Shown: positions 55,257 to 63,697 of the stretch, one piece after another
How positions within the stretch are numbered: position 1 is the first letter of the stretch
Layout of the letters: each line of letters begins with the position of its first letter
DNA from: Actinopolymorpha cephalotaxi
Lineage (GTDB): Bacteria > Actinomycetota > Actinomycetes > Propionibacteriales > Actinopolymorphaceae
DNA: 64,000 bases
NCBI RefSeq assembly: GCF_013408535.1
Contig: NZ_JACBZA010000001.1
Coordinates: forward strand, 3,680,850 to 3,744,849
Reading direction: 5' to 3'
Made by a program: the position numbers and the translations under genes
The notes under the pieces: model-generated
Databases searched by the model: none
The model's input: the letters and a program-made list of their open reading frames with translations, nothing else
What the model was told of the DNA's origin: nothing

Positions 55257-56705
55257 TTACAGCCAGTTCATGGGATTCGTCGTGGATCCGTTCCGATAGA
55301 CCATGAAGTGCAGGTGGCAGCCGGTGGAGTAGCCCGTGGTGCCGACGTAGCCGACGACCTCGCCGCGGCTGACCCGCTCACCGTTGCTCACGGCGTACCG
55401 CGACATGTGGTTGTACGCGGTGACGATGGACGCTCCCCGCATCCGCCCGTGCGAGACCAGCACGCGGTTGCCGTAGGCGCCGTTGTAGTAGCGGGCGATC
55501 ACCCGGCCGCTCGCCGCCGCGTGGATCGGGGTCCCGCACGCCGCGCCGAAGTCGGTGCCGTCGTGCAGCTTCCACCGGTGCAGGATCGGGTGGAACCGCA
55601 TGCCGTACGGCGAGGTGATCGAGGCCTGCACCGGCCGGGACAGCGTGCTGCTGCCGCCGCCGCCGGACCCCTCGCCGGACCCGCCACCGCTGTTGCCGCC
55701 ACCGCTGTTGCCGCCACCGCTGTTGCCGCCACCGCCGTTGCCGCCACCGCCGCCACTGTTGCCCCCGCCGGACCCGCCGCCGTCGTGACGCTTGCGCTGA
55801 CGTTCCTGGCGCTGGCGTTCCTGACGCTGACGCTCCTGGCGCTGGCGTTCCTGCCTGGCCTCCTGGCGGGCCAGCTCCTCCAGCATCGCCTGGATGCGGC
55901 TTCGCTCGGCGACCAGCTGCTGGTAGCGCCGCAGGTCGTCGGATTTGGCGCGCTCGGCCGCGGTCTGGGCGGACCTGCGCTCGGCGACCAGGCTCCCGAT
56001 CGACGCGGCCGTCGAGGCGGCCTGCTGCTCCAGCTCACGTACACGCGCGAGGTTGGCCGCGGCCGAGTCCCGTTTCCGGGCGACCACGCGCTCGGCGGCG
56101 GCCAGCACGTTGCGCTTGCCGGCCAGCTGTGCCCGGGCGGCGTTCAGCCGGTTCAGGGCGCCCTGCTGGGAGTCGGCCACGCTGCTGACCAGCTGCGCCC
56201 GGTCGAGCAGCTCGCCGGTGGTCTCACTGGTGAGCACCGCGGTGAGCTCGCTCACGCCGGGTTGTTGGTACGCCGCGGCCGCGAACGACCCGATCTCGTC
56301 CCGCTGGGCGCGCACGCCGTCCTCGGTCCGGGCCAGCTCCGACCGGCTGCGGGCGACCGCCGCACGCGCCCGGCCCAGGTCGGCGGCCAGTGCGGCGTCC
56401 TTCGCCTGGGCGGCGGCGAGCTGCCCCCGGACGGTGGCCAGCCGGGTCTGCGCCGTCCGCAACCGGGCCTGCGCCTGCGCCAGGGCGAGCGTCGCCGAGC
56501 GCAACCCGGCCGAGGACTCGTCCAGGTCGCCCTTGGCGTCCTCCAGCTGGCGGTCGACCCGGCGTCTGTCGTCGTCGGGGCCGGCCTGCGCCCGCTGCAG
56601 GCCGGGACTCAGGGTCGCGGAGGACGCGAGGAGCGCCGCCAGGCACGCCACCGCAAACGCGACGAATGCCGCGCGCAGGCGCACCGAAGGGGTCGGACGG
56701 GACAC
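55257..56705 (-). CDS. Secreted M23 peptidase with coiled coil (FtsEX-activated hydrolase)
   Basis: 482 aa. An N-terminal signal ([19 protein letters not shown]) exports it. Residues about 45-290 are long coiled coils ([37 protein letters not shown]), as in EnvC/RipC. A repetitive linker holds RQERQ units and Gly/Asn/Ser repeats. The LytM/M23 domain binds zinc through His381 and Asp385 (HDGTDFG) and His466 (HLHF), so it looks active. It cleaves peptidoglycan peptides. It lies 49 bases downstream of ftsX; FtsEX is known to drive such coiled-coil hydrolases at division. Confidence 0.92.
   Translation of the reverse strand: MSRPTPSVRLRAAFVAFAVACLAALLASSATLSPGLQRAQAGPDDDRRRVDRQLEDAKGDLDESSAGLRSATLALAQAQARLRTAQTRLATVRGQLAAAQAKDAALAADLGRARAAVARSRSELARTEDGVRAQRDEIGSFAAAAYQQPGVSELTAVLTSETTGELLDRAQLVSSVADSQQGALNRLNAARAQLAGKRNVLAAAERVVARKRDSAAANLARVRELEQQAASTAASIGSLVAERRSAQTAAERAKSDDLRRYQQLVAERSRIQAMLEELARQEARQERQRQERQRQERQRQERQRKRHDGGGSGGGNSGGGGGNGGGGNSGGGNSGGGNSGGGSGEGSGGGGSSTLSRPVQASITSPYGMRFHPILHRWKLHDGTDFGAACGTPIHAAASGRVIARYYNGAYGNRVLVSHGRMRGASIVTAYNHMSRYAVSNGERVSRGEVVGYVGTTGYSTGCHLHFMVYRNGSTTNPMNWL
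55681..55740. repeat. 15-base tandem repeat in the M23 gene (Gly/Asn/Ser linker)
   Basis: Four adjacent units of CCGCCACCGCTGTTG (the last with one change) encode GGGNS-like residues on the minus strand, followed by degraded units. Confidence 0.88.
55795..55854. repeat. 15-base tandem repeat in the M23 gene (RQERQ units)
   Basis: Four 15-base units close to CGCTGACGTTCCTGG encode RQERQ x4, a highly charged helical or flexible spacer between the coiled coil and the Gly-rich linker. Confidence 0.88.
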
Positions 56706-56754
56706 GGAGGGTCCCCTCTCTCTCGGAGGTTCTACCGAGAGTAGGAGATACCCA

Positions 56755-57654
56755 TCACACCGTGAGGTATTTCCGCAGTGTCACGAACGAGGCGACGATG
56801 GCCAAAAGTGCACCCAGCACCACCAACACCGGCATCGTGGCAAGAGTCTCCTCCCACCCGATCCAGGGAATTGCACGGATGTCGGTACGTAACCGGGCAG
56901 TGAGCATGGGCGTCAGCGCGAGCGTTCCGCAGGCCAGCGCGGCGCCCACCAGCGCCGCGACGACGCTCTCCACGATGAACGGCAACTGGATGTAGAGGTT
57001 CGACGCGCCGACGAGGCGCATGATGCCTATCTCACGTCGTCGGCTGAAGACCGTGAGCCGGATGGTGTTGCCGATCTGCAGGACCGCGGCCACCAGCAAC
57101 CCGCCGGCGAGGCCGATCGAGATCCACTGCAGGCCGTTCAGCCCCTTGAACAGGGGTTCGAGCAGCTTGCGGGAGTCCTGGACGCTGAAAACCCCGGGCA
57201 GGCCCTGCACGGACGAGACCACGCCCTGGTACTCCTGGGGGTTCTTCAGGCTCACCCGGAACGACTCCGGCAGGTCCTTCACCTGCACCACCTTGGAGGT
57301 GGCGGAGTCCTTGTAGATCTCCTGGTAGCGCTTGAAGGCCTGCTGCTGGGACTCGTGGTAGACCCTGCGGACCTCGGGGCTGGAGCTGAGCGCCTTGTTG
57401 ATCTCCGACCGCTGGCCGGCGCTGACCGCGCCGTCGGCACACTGCGGCGAGGACGACACGCCGTTGCAGAGGAAGACCGCGATCTCCACCTTGTCGTACC
57501 AGAAGCCCTTGACCATGCCGACCTCGGACCGGATGAGCATCCCCATCCCGAAGAGGACGAGCGAGATCCAGACGGTGACGACGACGGCCACGGTCATGGT
57601 GACGTTGCGGCGAAGGCCCGTGCCGAGTTCGGAGAAGGCGTACCTGATCTGCAT
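56755..57654 (-). CDS. ftsX: Cell division protein FtsX
   Basis: 299 aa, four membrane segments: TMTVAVVVTVWISLVLFGMG near the start, then three at about 185-290 (LNGLQWISIGLAGGLLVAAVLQ; IVESVVAALVGAALACGTLAL; MPVLVVLGALLAIVASFV). The large external loop between segments 1 and 2, with a Cys pair (VAVFLCNG ... SSPQCADGAV), is the part that contacts the extracellular hydrolase. FtsX has no transport role; with FtsE it converts ATP hydrolysis into activation of peptidoglycan cleavage. Its neighbours ftsE (44 bases before) and the M23 gene (49 after) fit this. Confidence 0.95.
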   Translation of the reverse strand: MQIRYAFSELGTGLRRNVTMTVAVVVTVWISLVLFGMGMLIRSEVGMVKGFWYDKVEIAVFLCNGVSSSPQCADGAVSAGQRSEINKALSSSPEVRRVYHESQQQAFKRYQEIYKDSATSKVVQVKDLPESFRVSLKNPQEYQGVVSSVQGLPGVFSVQDSRKLLEPLFKGLNGLQWISIGLAGGLLVAAVLQIGNTIRLTVFSRRREIGIMRLVGASNLYIQLPFIVESVVAALVGAALACGTLALTPMLTARLRTDIRAIPWIGWEETLATMPVLVVLGALLAIVASFVTLRKYLTV

Positions 57655-57698
57655 GGTGTCCTAGCGTGTCGGGGTCATGACGTCGGGGCGGGCGGAGG

Positions 57699-58388
57699 CT
57701 AGGTCTGGTAGCCGTAGACGCCGCGGGTCTGGTCGCGGACCAGCTTGCCGCCGTCGAGTTCGATGACGCGCTTGCGCATCTGGTCCACGATCGACGCGTC
57801 GTGGGTGGCCATGAGGACCGTGGTGCCGGTGCGGTTGATCCGGTCCAGCAGCTTCATGATGCCGACCGACGTCGAGGGGTCGAGGTTTCCGGTCGGCTCG
57901 TCGGCGATCAGGATCTTCGGCCGGTTGACGAACGCCCGGGCGATCGCGACCCGCTGCTGCTCACCGCCGGACAGCTCGTCCGGCATGCGGTTCTCCTTGC
58001 CGTCCAGCCCGACCAGCTCCAGGACGACCGGGACCTCCTTGACGATCTGGGAGCGCGAGCCGCCGATGACCTGCAGCGCGAACGCGACGTTGTCGAAGAT
58101 CGTCTTGTTGGGCAGCAGCCGGAAGTCCTGGAAGACCGTGCCGATCTGGCGGCGTAGCCGCGGGACCTTCCACGACGACAGCCGGTTGAGCTCCTTGCCG
58201 GCCACGAACACCCGGCCGCGGGAGGGCCGCAGCTCGCGCAGGGCGAGCCGGAGGAACGTCGACTTGCCCGAGCCCGACTGTCCCACCAGGAACACGAACT
58301 CGCCCTTGTCGACCTCCAGGGACAGGTCGGCGAGCGCGGGCCGGGTCTGTCCGTCGTAGACCTTGCTGACGTTCTCGAAGCGGATCAC
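57699..58388 (-). CDS. ftsE: Cell division ATP-binding protein FtsE
   Basis: 229 aa from a GTG at 58388 (AGGAAG upstream), the canonical FtsE length. [43 protein letters not shown] contains Walker A; Q-loop [13 protein letters not shown], signature [15 protein letters not shown], Walker [14 protein letters not shown] and the His switch ATHDASIVD are intact. It powers FtsX. It lies downstream of prfB with a 219-base gap in which an internal promoter is possible. Confidence 0.97.
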   Translation of the reverse strand: MIRFENVSKVYDGQTRPALADLSLEVDKGEFVFLVGQSGSGKSTFLRLALRELRPSRGRVFVAGKELNRLSSWKVPRLRRQIGTVFQDFRLLPNKTIFDNVAFALQVIGGSRSQIVKEVPVVLELVGLDGKENRMPDELSGGEQQRVAIARAFVNRPKILIADEPTGNLDPSTSVGIMKLLDRINRTGTTVLMATHDASIVDQMRKRVIELDGGKLVRDQTRGVYGYQT

Positions 58389-58607
58389 GGCATGCTTCCT
58401 GACCTGGGTCGGGTTTCGTCGGGCTTTCGGACTGGCGTCGGTCGGGTCCTGGTCGGGCGGCCGACCTGGGTCGACCAGTCGTCGAGTGTACGACCCGAAT
58501 CCTGCCCAATCGCCAGACTCCCCAGCAAGCCGCAAATGTCACCCTCCGCGCCCATTCGGGGACGGTGACTCCCGGGGTCTCCCGGGGGTCTCGCGGAACG
58601 GCCCGGG

Positions 58608-59729
58608 TCAGGCGGTGGCGGCGGCCGCGCCGCTGGTGCGGCGCCAGCGGATGCCGGCCTCGATGAAGTCGTCGAGCTCGCCGTCGAAGACCGCCTGCGG
58701 GTTACCGGTCTCCTGCTCGGTGCGCAGGTCCTTCACCATTTGGTACGGATGCAGGACGTAGTTGCGCATCTGGTCGCCCCAGGAGCTGGTGACGTTGCCC
58801 CGCATCTCGTCGATCTTGGCCCGCTCCTCCGCCTTGCGCAGGGCGAGCAGCTTCGCCTTGAGGATCGTCATCGCGGTGGCGCGGTTCTGGATCTGGCTCT
58901 TCTCGTTCTGGCAGGAGACGACGAGCCCGGTCGGGAGGTGGGTGATGCGGACCGCGGAGTCGGTGGTGTTGACGCTCTGGCCGCCCGGACCCGACGAGCG
59001 GTAGACGTCGATCCGGATCTCCTCCTCGGGGATGTCCACCTCGTCGGTCTGCTCGAGGACCGGCACGACCTCGACGCCGGCGAACGAGGTCTGCCTGCGG
59101 CCCTGGTTGTCGAACGGCGAGATCCGGACCAGCCGGTGGGTGCCCTGCTCGACCGAGAGCGTGCCGTAGGCGTAGGGAGCCTTCACCGCGAAGGTGGCCG
59201 ACTTGATGCCGGCCTCCTCGGCGTAGGACGTGTCGTAGACCTCGCTGGGGTACTTGTGCCGCTCGGCCCAGCGGATGTACATCCGCATCAGCATCTCGGC
59301 GAAGTCGGCGGCGTCCACCCCGCCCGCGCCGGACCGGATGGTCACCAGCGCCTCACGGGAGTCGTACTCGCCGGACAGGAGGGTGCGGACCTCCAGCGCG
59401 TCGATGGCCCGGCGAAGGTCGGTGAGCTCCTTGTCGGCCTCGGCGCGGGTGGCCGAGTCGTCCTCGGCGTCGGCCAGCTCGACCAGCACGGCCAAGTCGT
59501 CCAGCCGCTGCCGCTGGCTGGTCACCCGGTCCAGGTCTGCCTGGCGGGCCGCGAGCCGGGTGGTCACCCGCTGCGCGTTGGCCTGGTCGTCCCACAGGTT
59601 GGGCGCGGACGCCTGCTCGCTCAGCTCGGCGATCTCCCGGCGCAGCTGGTCGAGGTCGAGCACAGACTCGATGCTGCGCAGCGTCGAGTCGAGTGCCTTG
59701 ATGTCTGCTTCGAAGTCGGGTCCGGCCAC
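58608..59729 (-). CDS. prfB: Peptide chain release factor 2
   Basis: 373 aa from a GTG at 59729. Recognises UGA and UAA and triggers peptide release. The tripeptide SPF is in [15 protein letters not shown] and GGQ is at residues 249-251 ([17 protein letters not shown]), matching the position in E. coli RF2, which supports this start over an ATG at 59774. No programmed frameshift site is present, as expected in actinobacteria. It heads the prfB-ftsE-ftsX-M23-smpB row. Confidence 0.96.
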   Translation of the reverse strand: MAGPDFEADIKALDSTLRSIESVLDLDQLRREIAELSEQASAPNLWDDQANAQRVTTRLAARQADLDRVTSQRQRLDDLAVLVELADAEDDSATRAEADKELTDLRRAIDALEVRTLLSGEYDSREALVTIRSGAGGVDAADFAEMLMRMYIRWAERHKYPSEVYDTSYAEEAGIKSATFAVKAPYAYGTLSVEQGTHRLVRISPFDNQGRRQTSFAGVEVVPVLEQTDEVDIPEEEIRIDVYRSSGPGGQSVNTTDSAVRITHLPTGLVVSCQNEKSQIQNRATAMTILKAKLLALRKAEERAKIDEMRGNVTSSWGDQMRNYVLHPYQMVKDLRTEQETGNPQAVFDGELDDFIEAGIRWRRTSGAAAATA

Positions 59730-59850
59730 GGTCCCCAAGCGTACGCGCCCGGCGGTGACGCCGGATTCGGGCATGGATTACCCGATCCGACCGCCGGGAT
59801 CGGCCGAAGGGAGGACGCGCGGACAGCCGAACCGCCCTGGTTTTCGTGAT

Positions 59851-60200
59851 GTGTCTGCCCTGTCCAGGATCAGGTCGAAGCCCGTGGCCGTTCCGGTGCT
59901 GTGCGTGCTGGTCGTGCTGACCTTCCTCGCCGCGCGACCGCCGGCCCCGCTGCCCGCCGGCGCACCTGCCGGGGAGTTCGGCGCCGGGCGGGCTCACGCG
60001 TACGTGCGCACCCTGGCTCGCGAGCCTCATGCCACCGGGACCGCCGCGAACCGGCGGCGGGTGGGCGACCGGGACGTCCGCTGAACCGGCCCGCCGACCT
60101 GTCCTACGACCTGCGGGAGGTGCCGGGATACCGCGGCCCGCCGCCGGGGACGGTGAACCGCTATGCCGAGCTGGCCCTCTTCCGGAGCTTCATCATCTGA
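59851..60200 (+). pseudogene. Truncated M28-peptidase-like gene
   Basis: From a GTG at 59851 the frame reads SALSRIRSKPVAVPVLCVLV, LTFLAARPPAPLPAG and FGAGRAHAYVRTLAREPHATG-TAANRRR, a membrane anchor followed by the typical entry into the zinc peptidase domain of membrane M28 aminopeptidases (AxxPHxTGTxAN). At 60084 it stops, and no catalytic region follows. Another frame continues to 60200 with PADLSYDLREVPGYRG and PPPGTVNRYAELALFRSFII, possibly a fusion to a later part of the same or another gene. With only about 75 of some 700 residues left it is not functional. Confidence 0.7.
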
Positions 60201-60250
60201 CCGCGGCACCTGACCGCACGGCCGCACGGCGTGGCGCGGTGCCGGGTCCG

Positions 60251-60763
60251 CTACGGCGTGGCGAAGGTCTCGGCGTTGGCGCGTACGGTGATGTCGATCC
60301 GGCCCTGCCCGCTGGACACGGAGTTGGTGATCGGCAGGACCACGGTGCCGCCACAGGTGACGGTGACCTCGGCGGCGGTCATCGCGGTCACGCCGCAGTC
60401 GACGGTGCGGTATCCGCCCTCCGCGACGTACCTGTCGACCTCCTCCTGGGCCAGCTGGCGGCTGAGCACCACGCGGTCACCCACCCCACCGCGGTAGATG
60501 GCCGCCTTGTCGACACCGTTGGTCGCGGCCAGCGCGGCACCGTCGGCGATACCACTGAGCGCCCGGCGGTAGACGAAGGCCTGGGCGGCGTCGAACACGA
60601 CCGCGCACAGCAACATGATGATGATCCCGAACCCGATGATCAACGGGAGCAGCGAGCCGCGCTCGTCCGGTCGGGTGCGAGCCGGACGAGCCGGACGAGC
60701 CGGACCCGCGGGCGATCGACGACGGGGACGGAACAGCCACGCCGGTCGGGCCATCCGGGTCAC
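60251..60763 (-). CDS. TadG-like pilus-assembly protein
   Basis: 170 aa from a GTG at 60763 that overlaps the stop of the preceding tadE-like gene by four bases. An Arg/Pro-rich start is followed by DERGSLLPLIIGFGIIIMLLCAVVFDAAQAFVYRRALSGIADGAALAA, the TadE/G prepilin-like segment with a G-S/L border and Glu88-like acidic residue, and then a mostly beta extracellular part with a Cys pair (TVDCGVTAMTAAEVTVTCGG). It is the last gene of the tad operon and forms part of the Flp-pilus base or a minor pilin. Confidence 0.85.
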   Translation of the reverse strand: MTRMARPAWLFRPRRRSPAGPARPARPARTRPDERGSLLPLIIGFGIIIMLLCAVVFDAAQAFVYRRALSGIADGAALAATNGVDKAAIYRGGVGDRVVLSRQLAQEEVDRYVAEGGYRTVDCGVTAMTAAEVTVTCGGTVVLPITNSVSSGQGRIDITVRANAETFATP

Positions 60764-61251
60764 CCCTTCGACTCTCGGTAGTCGCCGTACGGCGTGCGGT
60801 GCGTGCTGCTGACGGGGATGGACGCGAGCGGGCCGCCGATCACGTCCGGGATGAACGGCAGCGGAACGGTGTAGCTGACCCGGACGGTCACCGCGGAGCC
60901 GGCCGTCAGGCAGCCGCCGTCGCACTGGTAGGAGAAGCCGGAACCGAGTTCGAGTCCCTGGTCGGACATGGCGAACTGCGCGGCCTGCCGTGCCCTGGAC
61001 TGCGCGGAGCCGACGTCGGGCGCCAGCACGAACGCGCGACCGGCGTCGCGGGCCGCGGCCGACGCGCCGTACATCGCCCGCTGCAGGTCGAACACCGCGA
61101 GCAGGACGTAGACCAGCGGGATCAGGAACAGGATTCCCATCAGGCAGAACTCCACGATGGCGTTCCCGCCCTCGCCGTACGCCCGTCGCCGGGCGAGGGC
61201 AGCGGGGGCGGAGGCGACGGCGCGGATGGTACGGAGGAGTCGCCAGGTCAT
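60760..61251 (-). CDS. TadE-family pseudopilin, copy 2
   Basis: 163 aa from the ATG at 61251, overlapping the previous stop by four bases (ATGA). EGGNAIVEFCLMGILFLIPLVYVLLAVFDLQRAMYGASAAARDAGRAF is a TadE segment with the conserved Glu in IVEF. The external part contains a Cys pair (YQCDGGCL). TadE proteins are processed by a prepilin peptidase and are needed for pilus assembly. It differs clearly from the neighbouring TadE copy. Confidence 0.86.
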   Translation of the reverse strand: MTWRLLRTIRAVASAPAALARRRAYGEGGNAIVEFCLMGILFLIPLVYVLLAVFDLQRAMYGASAAARDAGRAFVLAPDVGSAQSRARQAAQFAMSDQGLELGSGFSYQCDGGCLTAGSAVTVRVSYTVPLPFIPDVIGGPLASIPVSSTHRTPYGDYRESKG

Positions 61252-61673
61252 GGCGTCGGCTCCTTCACCGCGTGCCCGGCCACCGTGAAGCCGAACGTCG
61301 GGCCCCACAGACCCATCGCGGGCATCCGGGCCCGCACCCGCATCTGCACCACCTCCTGGCCGCCCGCACTGGCCGTGCCCGGCGTCACCGCGCCCGCCAT
61401 CCCGGCCGACAGCGCACCGGAGATGCAGTCGCGGGTCACCGCCACACCCTCCGCCGGCGTCCCGTCGTAGTTGGCGGCCTCGCGGGCACCGTCGTGCGCG
61501 CAGGCGGTGAGGGTGTTACGGACGTGCAGGAACAGACCGAGCTGGAGCACGCCGAGGAACAGCGGCAACAACACGATCATCACCAGCACGAACTCCACCG
61601 GTGCGGCTCCGCGTTCGGAGCAGAGGGCCGGCCGAAGGACGAGGCCACGTCGGCGGCCCCCGTGGGTACTCAT
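61248..61673 (-). CDS. TadE-family pseudopilin, copy 1
   Basis: 141 aa; its ATG (61673) overlaps the upstream stop by four bases. CSERGAAPVEFVLVMIVLLPLFLGVLQLGLFLHVRNTLTACAHDGAREAA is the TadE prepilin-like segment with the conserved Glu in PVEF. The rest is a small extracellular domain. Two TadE genes in a row are common in actinobacterial tad loci and may form a heteromer. Confidence 0.87.
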   Translation of the reverse strand: MSTHGGRRRGLVLRPALCSERGAAPVEFVLVMIVLLPLFLGVLQLGLFLHVRNTLTACAHDGAREAANYDGTPAEGVAVTRDCISGALSAGMAGAVTPGTASAGGQEVVQMRVRARMPAMGLWGPTFGFTVAGHAVKEPTP

Positions 61674-61885
61674 CCGGGGATGGAACCCCGCGCCTTGTTG
61701 ATGGCGTCCTGCAGCATCGACTGCAGCTGCGGGCCGAGGAAGGCCCAGAGCACGGCGACCAGAGCGGCGGTCATGACGGTGATGAGAGCAAAGCCCACCA
61801 AGTCCCCGCGCTCACGTCCCCCGGTCAGCAGTCGGGCGTGCAGGCGCACGAGCACCACTGCGAGCTGTTCCTTGACGGTGATCAT
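61670..61885 (-). CDS. Small tad-locus membrane protein (Flp-pilin-like position)
   Basis: 71 aa with one membrane segment (GFALITVMTAALVAVLWAFLG) preceded by a basic, amphipathic stretch with RERGDLVG, which resembles a prepilin cleavage region (G before hydrophobic residues). It sits where Flp pilin-type genes lie, between tadC and tadE. It may be the major pilin subunit, but its N-terminal part (38 residues) is long for Flp. Confidence 0.7.
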   Translation of the reverse strand: MITVKEQLAVVLVRLHARLLTGGRERGDLVGFALITVMTAALVAVLWAFLGPQLQSMLQDAINKARGSIPG

Positions 61886-61898
61886 TACTGATCCTCTC

Positions 61899-62837
61899 TC
61901 ATGGGGACACCATCTGAAGACTGATGGCGCCCGGAAAAAATGCGAACAGCACGGTCACGGGCAGCACGAGGAACACGATCGGCACCATCATGCCGATCTC
62001 CTTGCGCCCGCCCGACTCGATCAGCTCCCGCTTGCCGGCTTCGCGGACATCGGCCGCCTGCGCGCGCAGCACGTCGGCCAGCGGGGTGCCGCGTTCGACG
62101 GCGATGGCGATGCCGTCGACGAACCTCGCCAGGATGGAGACGTTGGTACGGTCGCCCACCGACTCCAGCGCCTGCACCAGCGTGGCGCCCGTGCGCGCCT
62201 CGGACAGCGCGAACCGGAACTCCCTGGCCAGCTCCCCCTTGCTGACGTTCGCCACGCGTTCGAGCGCGGCCACCGGACCCTCCCCCGCCGTCACCGACAG
62301 CGCGAGCATGTCGGCAACGGTCGGGAACTCCGCCATCATCCGGACCTCGCGCTTCTTCACCTGCTCCACCAGGCGCCGGTCGCGCAACAGGATGCCGATG
62401 ACGAACGCGGCGAAGCACAGGATCAGCAGCGGGATCGGGTTGGTCCCCCGGCTCACCAGGAGCAGCAGCGACATCGCCAGGGCGGCGGCGAACCCGGCCG
62501 CTCCCCAGATCAGCTGCTCCACCCGGAAGTCCTCCACCCGCATGTCCAGCCCGGCCTGCTGGAGCCGGCGGCGGATCACCGCACCGCCGCCGAGTACGCG
62601 TTCGAGCAGGCCGGCACCTCTGCGGAAGTAGGGCCGCAGGATGCGTTCCAGGGTGGGGAACGGAGTGAACACCCGGTCGGACAGGTCGTAGGCCGCGGGT
62701 CCGGCCGCGTCGCGGATGTAGGGCGCCAGCCGGTCGTCGAGCTTCGGCCGGCGGAGCACCGGCAGCCGGACGATCGCCAGCACCAGGCCGAAGCCGGTGA
62801 GCAGACCGAGCAGTGCGCCGTACCAGCTGATCGTCAT
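61899..62837 (-). CDS. tadC: TadC-like type II secretion F-domain protein
   Basis: 312 aa from the ATG at 62837, overlapping the tadB stop by four bases. The GspF/T2SSF domain is in MMAEFPTVADMLALSVTAGEGPVAALERVA and VERGTPLADVLRAQAADVREAGKRELIESGGRKEIGMMVPIVFLVLP; about three to four membrane segments surround it. It forms, with TadB, the inner-membrane platform on which the TadA ATPase drives pilus assembly. Confidence 0.9.
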   Translation of the reverse strand: MTISWYGALLGLLTGFGLVLAIVRLPVLRRPKLDDRLAPYIRDAAGPAAYDLSDRVFTPFPTLERILRPYFRRGAGLLERVLGGGAVIRRRLQQAGLDMRVEDFRVEQLIWGAAGFAAALAMSLLLLVSRGTNPIPLLILCFAAFVIGILLRDRRLVEQVKKREVRMMAEFPTVADMLALSVTAGEGPVAALERVANVSKGELAREFRFALSEARTGATLVQALESVGDRTNVSILARFVDGIAIAVERGTPLADVLRAQAADVREAGKRELIESGGRKEIGMMVPIVFLVLPVTVLFAFFPGAISLQMVSP

Positions 62838-63697
62838 CGCAGCACCCGCTGTTCTTCGGGCAGCCGGCCGATCCGCAGCATGAGCCGGTAGGCGACCGCG
62901 CACAACGCGGCGCCCACGACCAGGATGAAGAAGCCGAGCGGGGAGTTGTAGCGGGCGATGACGTCCCGCTGGAACGACATGAAGCCCAGCACCAGCCACG
63001 GTGCGGCGACCGCGAGCCGGGCGCTGTTGACGGTCATGGACTGGCGTGACTCCAGCTCACCCCGGGTGCGGACGTCCTCGCGCAGGAACGAGGAGAGCGT
63101 GCGCAGCAGCCGGCCCAGGTCACTGCCGCCGACCTCGCGGGCGATCCGGAGCGACTCCACGATGCGGTCACCCACCGGGTCGGCGAGGTTGCGCTTGAGC
63201 TGGTCGAGGCATTCGTTGAAGCGGCCGGTGGCGCGGTAGTCCTCTGCGAACCGCTGGAACGGCCGGCGCAGCGCCTCCGGCCCGCGGACCCCGATCTGGG
63301 TGAGTGCCTCCGCCAGGGAGAGCCCGGCCCGGACGCTGGAGGCGAGGTTGTCCACGACGTCGGGCCACAGCTCGCGCAGCTCCTGCCGACGTGACCGGGC
63401 CCGGTATCGCACCAGCGCCAGCGGGCCGTAGCCGGCGAACGAGGCGAACGCGAGCGCCACCGGGAACGCGCCGGAGATGACGAACATGACCAGGAAGACG
63501 AAGATCCCCACCCCGAGACAGGCGCCGAGCAGCTGCCCCGGACTGACCGCCTCGATCCCGGCCTGGGCGAGCAGGTCCTCCAGGCGCTCGCGGAGCGAGG
63601 GTCCGGACTTGGCGGCGGCCTTGGGTGTCGGCTTGAGGAACGACCTGATGATCAGCACCAGGCCGAGCCCCAGCATCAGGCCGAGGAGGATTCCCAT
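62834..63697 (-). CDS. tadB: TadB-like type II secretion F-domain protein
   Basis: 287 aa from the ATG at 63697 (GAGGGAG upstream), sharing one base with the tadA stop. Membrane segments near the start (LLGLMLGLGLVLIIRSF; LLGACLGVGIFVFLVMFVISG) precede the F-domain: RQELRELWPDVVDNLASSVRAGLSLAEALTQIG and IAREVGGSDLGRLLRTLSSFLREDVRTRGELE. Two more segments end the protein. It pairs with TadC. Confidence 0.9.
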   Translation of the reverse strand: MGILLGLMLGLGLVLIIRSFLKPTPKAAAKSGPSLRERLEDLLAQAGIEAVSPGQLLGACLGVGIFVFLVMFVISGAFPVALAFASFAGYGPLALVRYRARSRRQELRELWPDVVDNLASSVRAGLSLAEALTQIGVRGPEALRRPFQRFAEDYRATGRFNECLDQLKRNLADPVGDRIVESLRIAREVGGSDLGRLLRTLSSFLREDVRTRGELESRQSMTVNSARLAVAAPWLVLGFMSFQRDVIARYNSPLGFFILVVGAALCAVAYRLMLRIGRLPEEQRVLR

